DNA of 11,522 nt. It comes from CBDUQI01 sp965369325 (GTDB taxonomy: Bacteria; Pseudomonadota; Gammaproteobacteria; Steroidobacterales; JBCBZW01). The notes below the pieces were generated by a model. It saw nothing but the letters and a program-made list of their open reading frames with translations. It was not told the origin of the DNA and did no database searches. The stretch's first letter is position 1, and each line of letters opens with the position of its first letter. Positions 5,757 to 11,522 of this stretch are shown here, piece after piece. Where the stretch lies: NCBI GenBank assembly GCA_965369325.1, contig CBDUQI010000190.1:1-11522 (forward strand). The letters run 5' to 3'. The position numbers were made by a program, and so were the translations under genes.

Positions 5757-8700
5757 TTAGTTGGTATCGTTCCCCGTTGGCGGATGGATCTGTAAATTGC
5801 CACCATCCAGGTATCCATAAACTTGGTAGATAACATCCGTCTTATTCGGCCCGTTGGTGGCCAACTGCTCCGCAAACACGCCATCGTAGATGGTGATCCG
5901 ATAAAAATCGGGGCATTCGCAGTTGGCTAACTCTTGAGCGCCCTTTTCACCAAAGCCTGTATCTGGACAGATGGTGGGGTCGGGTGCCCCGTCATTAAGA
6001 TTGCCAGGTTCCCCCAGGTCGTCGATATTGACTTCGAACCAGTGGAAAGTGCCATCGAAGTTGTGGTTTCCGTTACCCCCGTCAGTCACTGTTGCGTCGG
6101 CGATCTCCCATATGGGTTCCTTGTTGCCGTGGCCAATATTCTTGAACGTGCCGATGCCATCGAAATCCAGTTGCTTGGCTGGAGCATCACGCGCGGGCTC
6201 GCAGTTATTCGCATCGTTGCAACGGATCTCAACAATTTGGGTGCCTTCCGGGGCGCTGGATGTGCCGCCGTGAAAGGTGAACATGCCACTCGGACCCTTC
6301 TGTTGATGATGGGTCCATTCGCCCGATGGATTTGGCGGCAATGCCGTGCTCGCCCCGGCTTGTCCGCCGATCGTGTAACGGTCGATGTCGTCCGGTAAAT
6401 TACCGACGCCGTTGCGTACCATGCTGCCGTCCACCAGGGTGTGGTCCCAATTGCCTTCCGTGTCAACGCCGCCCCCGGTCATGCGGCAGGCGAGCGGTGT
6501 TACGTTGGGGTCGGTTTGCGTCACGGTAACGGTGTCCTGCGCCTCGCAGTCGGTACTGCCACTATTGCCGGTCACGGTCACCGAACTGGTGGTGGTGGCT
6601 GAAATGAGGGTGGTGCTCATCAGCGTTGCCATCTCGCCCGGCGCCAGCGTGCCGATCGGTGAGCCGGGAACGGCCCCAAGCAGGCTGTCGATCACGCTGA
6701 TCGAGGTGGCATCGACAGCACCAACATTGGTGACTTTGTAGTTGTAGATCACCTCGGCATTGGGGCCCGCGAACTCACAGCTCTGCGCAGGGGGCAGCGG
6801 CTGTGGCAGTTCGACCACGTTGCCCTGCTTGTCAACGAAGCCTTCGATGAACCAGTTCGGCGACGGTTCCCCTTTGGGCTGGTTCAGTGGTGCCGGCTGG
6901 CCTGCGATGTAAGCCGTCGAGCAACTGGTATGGTGCTCTTCTTCGACGCCATTGATGAAGACCTTCATCTTCGAACCGAGATCGCGCGGCTGTGCGTCAA
7001 CCGAGTAGCCGTTCTGATCGGTAAGTACGGTCTGGCCAGAGATCAGATCAACGTTGGTGTAGATCGCCACCCCGTCGGCCTTGCCTTCAAACTCGACCGT
7101 GGCCCCGAGAATCGTTGGACCGATGTAGCGCAACCGCGTAGCCGCAATCTTGGCTTCGCATTCCAGATCAGCGTTTGGCGGGGGCACGACCTGGCAGGTC
7201 ATATCCACGTCAAGTGCGCAGCTTTGTTGTTGCACGATCACCTGCGAGGGATCGTCATCCATCACCATGCGCTCGCCGCGCTCGCCGGTCACTTTGGCAA
7301 CGTTGGTGAACCCGATGAGCACATTGTTTGCTGAACAGGCATAAGCGAAGCTATCGCCTACCGCCAGATCGCCGATGAAAGTATCGCACTGCGGCGCCAT
7401 CTGATCGGTGACTTGCACCTCCTCAAGATCAGCGCTGCCGGTATTGGTCACCACGATTTGCCAGGTGACCGTGCCGCCCGAAGGTACCGTCTGTGAGTCA
7501 GGCCCTTCGGCCTGCTTGCGGATGTCGATGTTGATCACTTCCACTTCCGATGTGTCGCAATCGTTAACCGGAATGCCAGCGCCGGTCGCGTCAACGCAGA
7601 TCTCGTTGTTGAACCCAACATCAGCTGTGATAGCGCAGGTATAGCTCTCAGTCCCACCGGGCGGCAGCACTGCGATAGTGCGCTCACACGCCGGTACTAG
7701 TGGATCGCTGATCACCAGGTTGCGCAGTGGCAGGTTTCCGGTGTTGGTCACGGTGATGTCGAAGGTGGCGGTATCTCCGCTGACGTAAGTAATGACGTCA
7801 GGACCTTCCAGGTTCTTGCGGATATCGACGCCGGGCGCGACGCCGAAGTAGTGGCTTGGATCTTCATCGCACACTTCCTCGCCGTCGGGTGTGTTGCCGC
7901 AGACGGTACCCGTGTTGGCGTACTGTCCCAGCGTCGCGGTGCCGCTGCCAACACAGCTCATCGATGCGCCCGGCGCCAGCACGGTGCCGGGGCAGGTCAC
8001 GCTCACGCCCTGGTCGTCGTTGACCAGCACGTTACTCAGCGTCACCTGGCCGGTGTTGGTCACCAGATAGGTCCAGGTGACGTCGCTACCGAGCAGCAAA
8101 ATCGGCCCGCGCGGATTGTCCGCGTCCCGACCGTTGGTAGCCTTCTCAATGTCAATGGCCGGCAGCGCGCCGTTGTAGTGACTGGGGTCGTCATCGCACG
8201 TCTGGCCCACCACAGAGTCGCCGCATGCAGTGCCAATATTCGCGTATTGGCCGGCAACGGCAGTGCCCTGACCCATGCAGGTCATGCTCTCGTTGACGTC
8301 CAACTCATCGCGCGGGCAGGCGACCGTAACGCCCTGATCGTCGGACACCTGGACGTTGGTGAGCGCGACGTTGCCGGTGTTGGTCACCAGATAGGTCCAG
8401 GTGACCGTGCTGCCGGGTGCTACGCTGGGCCCCGGCGGGTTGTCAGCATCTTCGCCATTGGTAGCTTTCTCTATGTCGATGCCAGGATCAGCGCCAAAGT
8501 AATGGCTGGGATCCGAATCACACACTTCGCCTGCGCTGGAGTCGGCGCACGCTTCGCCCAGGTTTTCGTACTGCCCGGCCTCGGCTGTGCCAGTAGCGGT
8601 ACACGTCATGCTATCGCCCACCGCCAGGGCTGTGCCCGGGCAGATGACGTCGACGCCCTGATCGTCGGTAACCATCAGGTTGAACAGCGGCACGTTGCCG

Positions 8701-9980
8701 GTGTTGCTGACTTCGTACTCCCAGATGACCGCTTCGCCGAGTGGGATGAGCGGGCCGGTCGGATTGTCCGCGTCCATGCCGTTAGTGGATTTCTCCAGCA
8801 TGATGGCGGGGCCCGCCGGTACGTGTGCACCTGCATCGACGGTGAGGTTGGTTTCCTCGGATTGCAGTTCAACCGCAGCTGACTTTCCGGTACCCCCGAC
8901 GTCACTGTCCCGGGTGTCGTCGTTGCCGGCGTCTCGCTGAGTGAAGACAAAGCCATCGGGTGCCATGAACTGCACGAAGTACACGCCGGGCGTGAGGTTG
9001 TCGAACAGGTAAAAGCCGTTGCTGTCGGTGGTGGTACTCATGCCGGTCGGTTGCATGTTTGCATCCAGCAGAACGACCAGCTTGTCGGTAATGCCTGGCT
9101 CGTTAGCGTCCTGGACACCGTCACGATTCAGGTCATTCCAAAGAAAATCGCCAAGTGCTGCGGCAAAGTAGCAACCGCCATCGTTCGAACGATCCGACTC
9201 GCCCTGCTCGAGATCGATTTCGCCAGTGCGGCCAGTATTTGGGTCGATGTCGCTATCGCTCAGGTCGTCGTTGCCCGCGTTCTGTTGGGTGATAATGCAG
9301 TTGTCGGGAGGCGTAAATTCAATAATGTAACAACCGCGGGCAATGTCGTTGAACAAATACATGCCGTTGGCGTCGGTGATGACGGTGTCTTGTCCGCTAC
9401 CGCCACACTCCATCAGCGAGACGGTGACGCCGGGGATGCCCGGCTCACCCGGGTCCTGCACCCCGTTGGCGTTGAGGTCTTCCCAGAACCGGTCGCCTAA
9501 CTCAGGTCCTGTGCGTTTGCGAAATCCCGCATCAACATCGGTTCGAAGCTCGCCGTCCGCCAAGAGAATTTGATCTGTGAGACCAGTGATGGGATCTGCG
9601 TCGCTGTCCAAGGTATCTGCAGCCTCGTCTTTCGAGGTGAGCGGCAGGCCCTGAGGGGAAACAAATTCCACCATGTAGCAACCCGCATCCAAGTCGTTGA
9701 AGCCATAGTCCCCGGCAAAGTTGGTCGCCTGTGAGCCGACGAGCTGGCCGTCACACCTCAGCAAGTTGACGAAAATTGTGGCTGATCCCAGGTTGACCTC
9801 GTCTGAATCCTGGGCGCCGTTGGCATTTGTATCGGTCCAGACCCGATCACCGATCGCAGCCGTACCGGCACCTTGCGCATCCGCAGCGGGGGCCCATAGG
9901 CTGCCCGCCAGACTGATTGCGCTGATCAACGCTACGGTCGCCATCAGGCGTCGCCGTTCGCGTGTCCTTTCGTTGTGCAT
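5757..9980 (-). CDS. Large secreted modular protein: 3 SdrD-B domains, DUF11-type repeats, DUF7467-like module
   Basis: 1407 aa from the ATG at 9980, chosen over an open frame reaching 10097 because AAGGGG-AAGGAA precedes this ATG and it starts a clear signal peptide (basic MHNERTRERRRL, hydrophobic core, cleavage near AADA at ~32-35). Domains: three SdrD-B at ~42-153, ~159-270 and ~274-383, each with an Asp/Asn-rich calcium loop (DLNANGVQDPGEPGIPGV type) and a DSD...DAG ending; five DUF11-type repeats with VTNTG-like cores at ~392-915; a DUF7467-like module at ~940-1048 (LRYIGPT, HHTSCSTAY, WFIEGF); another CARDB/DUF11-like domain at ~1065-1156; and a C-terminal domain at ~1165-1400 beginning CRMTGGG, rich in Gly, Asp and Asn and resembling domains found after choice-of-anchor modules. 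There is no LPXTG, PEP-CTERM or C-terminal membrane segment. Such proteins are large calcium-stabilised stalk-like exoproteins; an adhesive or matrix role is inferred. Its own terminator follows, and the upstream gap is long and AT-rich, so it is probably monocistronic. Confidence 0.93.
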   Translation of the reverse strand: MHNERTRERRRLMATVALISAISLAGSLWAPAADAQGAGTAAIGDRVWTDTNANGAQDSDEVNLGSATIFVNLLRCDGQLVGSQATNFAGDYGFNDLDAGCYMVEFVSPQGLPLTSKDEAADTLDSDADPITGLTDQILLADGELRTDVDAGFRKRTGPELGDRFWEDLNANGVQDPGEPGIPGVTVSLMECGGSGQDTVITDANGMYLFNDIARGCYIIEFTPPDNCIITQQNAGNDDLSDSDIDPNTGRTGEIDLEQGESDRSNDGGCYFAAALGDFLWNDLNRDGVQDANEPGITDKLVVLLDANMQPTGMSTTTDSNGFYLFDNLTPGVYFVQFMAPDGFVFTQRDAGNDDTRDSDVGGTGKSAAVELQSEETNLTVDAGAHVPAGPAIMLEKSTNGMDADNPTGPLIPLGEAVIWEYEVSNTGNVPLFNLMVTDDQGVDVICPGTALAVGDSMTCTATGTAEAGQYENLGEACADSSAGEVCDSDPSHYFGADPGIDIEKATNGEDADNPPGPSVAPGSTVTWTYLVTNTGNVALTNVQVSDDQGVTVACPRDELDVNESMTCMGQGTAVAGQYANIGTACGDSVVGQTCDDDPSHYNGALPAIDIEKATNGRDADNPRGPILLLGSDVTWTYLVTNTGQVTLSNVLVNDDQGVSVTCPGTVLAPGASMSCVGSGTATLGQYANTGTVCGNTPDGEEVCDEDPSHYFGVAPGVDIRKNLEGPDVITYVSGDTATFDITVTNTGNLPLRNLVISDPLVPACERTIAVLPPGGTESYTCAITADVGFNNEICVDATGAGIPVNDCDTSEVEVINIDIRKQAEGPDSQTVPSGGTVTWQIVVTNTGSADLEEVQVTDQMAPQCDTFIGDLAVGDSFAYACSANNVLIGFTNVAKVTGERGERMVMDDDPSQVIVQQQSCALDVDMTCQVVPPPNADLECEAKIAATRLRYIGPTILGATVEFEGKADGVAIYTNVDLISGQTVLTDQNGYSVDAQPRDLGSKMKVFINGVEEEHHTSCSTAYIAGQPAPLNQPKGEPSPNWFIEGFVDKQGNVVELPQPLPPAQSCEFAGPNAEVIYNYKVTNVGAVDATSISVIDSLLGAVPGSPIGTLAPGEMATLMSTTLISATTTSSVTVTGNSGSTDCEAQDTVTVTQTDPNVTPLACRMTGGGVDTEGNWDHTLVDGSMVRNGVGNLPDDIDRYTIGGQAGASTALPPNPSGEWTHHQQKGPSGMFTFHGGTSSAPEGTQIVEIRCNDANNCEPARDAPAKQLDFDGIGTFKNIGHGNKEPIWEIADATVTDGGNGNHNFDGTFHWFEVNIDDLGEPGNLNDGAPDPTICPDTGFGEKGAQELANCECPDFYRITIYDGVFAEQLATNGPNKTDVIYQVYGYLDGGNLQIHPPTGNDTN
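7236..8807 (-). repeat. Five tandem DUF11-type coding repeats, ~300-324 bp each
   Basis: Within the large gene the VTNTG-type core recurs at residues 426, 534, 642, 746 and 846, giving spacings of 324, 324, 312 and 300 bp. The first three units are the most alike: each begins (I/M)-(D/L)-x-EK(A/S)TNG-x-DADNP-x-GP, has DDQGV in the middle and ends in DPSHY(F/N)G. Each carries four cysteines at equivalent places (447/460/478/487; 555/568/586/595; 663/676/694/704). A 33-nt stretch is identical between units two and three (8049-8081 and 8373-8405). Units four and five are shorter and lack the TNGxDADNP start. This indicates duplication inside the gene with the N-terminal three units younger or homogenised. 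Confidence 0.9.
8811..9857 (-). repeat. Three tandem SdrD-B coding repeats, ~330-360 bp each
   Basis: Residues ~42-390 of the large protein are three consecutive SdrD-B units. Each starts with G-D-(R/F)-x-W-x-D-(L/T)-N-x-(N/D)-G-x-Q-D and contains the strand pair T-D-x-N-G-x-Y-x-F followed by a (G)-C/V-Y-x-V/I-(E/Q)-F strand. Each continues with a DSD and ends near a Gly/Asp-rich D-A-G turn. They are clearly diverged from one another, so this is an old duplication compared with the DUF11 units that follow. Confidence 0.85.
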
Positions 9981-9986
9981 TTCCTT

Positions 9987-9992
9987 CCCCTT
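9987..9992 (-). promoter_or_regulatory. Ribosome binding site deciding the 9980 start
   Basis: On the minus strand AAGGGG lies 6 nt before the ATG at 9980, and the spacer itself is AAGGAA. This purine-rich site directly before a signal-peptide start rules against the longer frame from 10097, whose extra 39 residues are basic and unlike an export signal. Confidence 0.75.
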
Positions 9993-10359
9993 CTTTTTAG
10001 TACTTGCTGTGATTGATTGCGGAACTCGTCGTCTGCCGTGCGTCACCCTAAAACGGCGCGAGGTACAGTGGTGCGTGGCCCGAAGTTGCTCGAGCATCGG
10101 GTGTTTCGTTATGTGCTCATAATGAATGAATTTATATCATAATAGATACTATTAGTTCATCATGAATTATTAAGATTAGAAAGGGAATTAGGCTGAAAAC
10201 AGATGCGAAATTGTTTAATCCTTTGATTAAATAAGGGATATTTGTGTTTTTAGGCTAACGGAGCCAGCGCGAAGTTGATAAGCGTAAGCGGTTGGTACCA
10301 AGGCTCAATGGCCAACATTTGCACCGGGTCGGGCGCTCGACGAATTGCCACGTTGCCCT

Positions 10360-10364
10360 GGAGG
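10360..10364 (+). promoter_or_regulatory. Ribosome binding site of the small membrane peptide ORF
   Basis: GGAGG lies 9 nt before the ATG at 10374, a consensus core at acceptable spacing. It is the main reason to consider the 35-codon frame real. Confidence 0.5.
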
Positions 10365-10373
10365 TATGTCGAA

Positions 10374-10481
10374 ATGTCGCTCTTTGTCCTGGTGATGATT
10401 TTCGTCGTTCTCGGATACGCCCTGATCGGGATCTCTATCTATCTTGCCGGGGCGGGGTCGAAAATAAACAGGCAGAGGTGA
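10374..10481 (+). CDS. Possible 35-aa single-pass membrane peptide
   Basis: The frame ATG (10374) to TGA encodes 35 residues. About residues 2-25 are continuously hydrophobic (SLFVLVMIFVVLGYALIGIS and on), followed by a short polar, basic tail (GSKINRQR). This gives one transmembrane helix, probably with the basic end in the cytoplasm. GGAGG stands 9 nt upstream. The frame is open further upstream to about 10275, but that part is not hydrophobic and has no good start. It faces away from the large secreted-protein gene across the AT-rich island and converges on the 253-aa protein gene. I do not recognise it. It may be a genuine small membrane protein (regulator or toxin-like peptides have this shape) or a chance frame; the hydrophobic run plus the Shine-Dalgarno site makes it better than chance but unproven. 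Confidence 0.45.
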   Translation: MSLFVLVMIFVVLGYALIGISIYLAGAGSKINRQR

Positions 10482-10537
10482 GGGTAGGCGAGGGTGGCGA
10501 TAATACTTTGCTTGGGCTGCGCGGAGCGCTGAGCTCT

Positions 10538-10622
10538 GGTGGGGTGTTGGGTGGGAGCAGTGCGCCGACCCCCACCCCCACCCCGGAATGTGCCATAGGC
10601 CGGCAGTCTGCCGGTGGGGCAC
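10538..10622. other. G-run/C-run structure and GC-rich hairpin between convergent frames
   Basis: The plus strand has GGTGGGG (10538-10544) and GGGTGGG (10549-10555), then CCCCCACCCCCACCCC (10569-10584). The two can fold back on each other (GGGTGGG with CCCACCC), or the minus strand, with runs of four to five G, could form a quadruplex. Right after it is CCGGCAG-T-CTGCCGG (10600-10614), flanked by GTGCC (10590-10594) and GGCAC (10618-10622), a further hairpin ending 8 nt before the stop of the 253-aa protein gene. There is no T-tract, so this may be a structured transcript end rather than a classical terminator. Confidence 0.4.
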
Positions 10623-10629
10623 CCGCGCT

Positions 10630-11391
10630 TTAGTCAATCACAAATGATGTTCGTAGCGTGCGCCAGCCGCTCATACCGTTCAGCCTCATCTGAAGCAGAT
10701 AGCGGCCGGGTTCCAGCGCATGCCCATTGGGTATCGGCGTCTCGGCCTGATAGCGTTCACCAAAAGCGACGCTGAATGCATCGCCGACCCAGCGAATGAC
10801 CTGATTGCCGTTTTGATCGACTAACTTGTAAGTGACGCCGCCCGTGTACGTGGGCACACGGCGATGTATCAAATCAAGCAATACGGTGGGTTCGGATTGC
10901 GTATCTACCTGCAATGATGCAGCGCAAGGCCCAGTGCAGCCTGGTCCACAAATCGCACCGACGTCGGTTGATGGCCCTGCCTTTAAGCCAAGCGAAACAT
11001 CCTGCAGTGTGTTGGACCAATCGCCGTCCAGCGAGAAACTGAAGCACTGAGTGTCTCCCTGCTCCACTTCAATGTCCTCGAATTTGATGCCGGTAAGCCC
11101 GAGGTTCGGATCGTTATTTTGATGAAAACAGGTACCCGATTGGCATTGCCTGATGTCTTCTGAGCGGATACAAAGTGGGTCCAGCGCCACCATAAAATTG
11201 CTTAGAGCCGGGTTGGCTAGGCCGGTAAAGCAATACGTAAACTCGGTTGCCTCGCCGTCAAAGTTGGCCCCTTCAAAGGCGATATCAAAATTCCCAATTT
11301 TGTTCGCATCCCGGCATAACTCATCTCCTGCCAAAGCCGTGTGGCTGGCAAGGACGGCAAGAGCACTCAGTAAAATGATCGGTCTGTTCAT
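10630..11391 (-). CDS. Secreted Cys-rich protein of unknown function
   Basis: 253 aa. Residues 1-21 are a clear signal peptide (MNRPIILLSALAVLASHTALA, AxA cleavage before GDE). The ATG at 11391 has AAGGGG 5 nt upstream. The mature protein has nine cysteines (26, 54, 74, 83, 88, 116, 148, 152, 156), all in its first two thirds. Residues ~35-142 (FDIAFEGANFDGEATEFTYCFTG, then GLTGIKFEDIEVEQGD, then CFSFSLDGDW and LGLKAG) have the pattern of a beta-sandwich with a GIKF...KAG core that I associate with exported proteins carrying SdrD-B or DUF11 modules; I cannot name the family. Residues ~157-253 form a second Cys-free beta-rich part ending in GRYLLQMRLNGMSGWRTLRTSFVID. No membrane anchor and no catalytic motif are visible. 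The gene shares direction with the large secreted-protein gene, and a role in the same extracellular structure is an inference from position and style. Confidence 0.85.
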   Translation of the reverse strand: MNRPIILLSALAVLASHTALAGDELCRDANKIGNFDIAFEGANFDGEATEFTYCFTGLANPALSNFMVALDPLCIRSEDIRQCQSGTCFHQNNDPNLGLTGIKFEDIEVEQGDTQCFSFSLDGDWSNTLQDVSLGLKAGPSTDVGAICGPGCTGPCAASLQVDTQSEPTVLLDLIHRRVPTYTGGVTYKLVDQNGNQVIRWVGDAFSVAFGERYQAETPIPNGHALEPGRYLLQMRLNGMSGWRTLRTSFVID

Positions 11392-11396
11392 ACGTT

Positions 11397-11402
11397 CCCC
11401 TT
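11397..11402 (-). promoter_or_regulatory. Ribosome binding site of the 253-aa secreted protein gene
   Basis: AAGGGG on the minus strand stands 5 nt before the ATG at 11391. The same hexamer precedes the 1407-aa gene. Confidence 0.65.
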
Positions 11403-11522
11403 CTCATGCGCTACTTTTGACGCATTTGTAGTTGGTGCGGTGTATCGCACATATCCATCGTTTATGCCCCTGCGAGCGTGCGCTTGTGTTTACCCAATAC
11501 CTCGCACGCAAGGGTCCCATTG

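Larger units (their letters stand above)
9981..10373. other. Intergenic region with AT-rich island and inverted repeats
   Basis: About 390 bp without an assured gene. The part nearest the large gene (9993-10118) is ordinary GC-rich DNA. From ~10119 to ~10258 the sequence becomes strongly AT-rich, in contrast to the rest of the window. It holds TAATAG-ATA-CTATTA (10140-10154), TTCAT-C-ATGAA (10156-10166) and TTTAATC-CTTT-GATTAAA (10214-10231), all perfect inverted repeats of operator size. On the minus strand a TATGAT hexamer (10136-10141) could be a -10 element for the large gene, which would give a leader of roughly 150 nt, but I see no good -35 partner. The island could be the promoter and operator region of the large gene and of the small plus-strand peptide. 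Confidence 0.5.

Noticed and set aside
7236..8807. Regular repeats suggesting a CRISPR array
   Set aside because: The unit is 300-324 bp, keeps one reading frame and encodes DUF11-type domains; there are no short identical repeats with unique spacers.
7851..8882. Long plus-strand open frame (343 codons) opposite the large gene
   Set aside because: It is the exact antisense of the DUF11 repeats and inherits their periodicity. Its translation is His/Ala/Arg-rich with no signal or domain, and there is no Shine-Dalgarno site.
9981..10097. Longer N-terminus for the large secreted protein
   Set aside because: The extra 39 residues are basic and non-hydrophobic, and would bury the signal peptide. 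The ATG at 9980 has the strong ribosome binding site.
10292..10633. Plus-strand frame of 113 codons and the opposite-strand frame 10305-10637
   Set aside because: Both have low-complexity, Pro/Gly/Arg-rich translations through the G/C-run region, with no domain or good start.

Overview
The window looks like chromosomal DNA of a GC-rich Gram-negative bacterium, probably a (marine-type) gammaproteobacterium. The evidence is the GC-rich coding sequence, purine-rich Shine-Dalgarno sites, Sec-type signal peptides on most products, a DUF6502-type protein, and exported SdrD-B/DUF11 proteins without Gram-positive LPXTG anchors. No rRNA, tRNA or other lineage marker is present, so the assignment is tentative. 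No IS element, integrase, phage gene or CRISPR array was found.

Layout from left to right. (1) 1-283 (+): C-terminal end of a protein whose last ~90 residues look like a cohesin-type beta-sandwich. (2) 299-2863 (-): an 854-aa exported TPR-CHAT protein, a predicted caspase-like peptidase with an intact His/Cys pair and a C-terminal membrane anchor. (3) 3083-3469 (+): a small secreted beta-rich protein, followed by a nested inverted repeat. (4) 3695-4546 (-): a 283-aa secreted protein with one SdrD-B domain and a C-terminal DUF7467-like module. (5) 4604-5464 (-): a DUF6502-family cytoplasmic protein, probable winged-helix regulator, 57 bp upstream of gene 4 and in the same direction. (6) 5757-9980 (-): a 1407-aa secreted modular protein with three SdrD-B domains, five tandem DUF11-type repeats, a DUF7467-like module, a further CARDB/DUF11-like domain and a C-terminal TGGG-containing domain; a strong intrinsic terminator follows it. 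(7) 9981-10373: intergenic region with an AT-rich island carrying several inverted repeats. (8) 10374-10481 (+): possible 35-aa single-pass membrane peptide with a good Shine-Dalgarno site. (9) 10630-11391 (-): a 253-aa Cys-rich secreted protein of unrecognised function.

Taken together, six of the eight genes encode exported proteins. The two large modular proteins share both the SdrD-B and DUF7467-like modules, which suggests components of one cell-surface or secreted structure. The membrane-anchored CHAT peptidase is a candidate processing or quality-control enzyme for it, and the DUF6502 protein a candidate regulator. This functional link is inference from gene order and shared modules; nothing in the sequence proves it.
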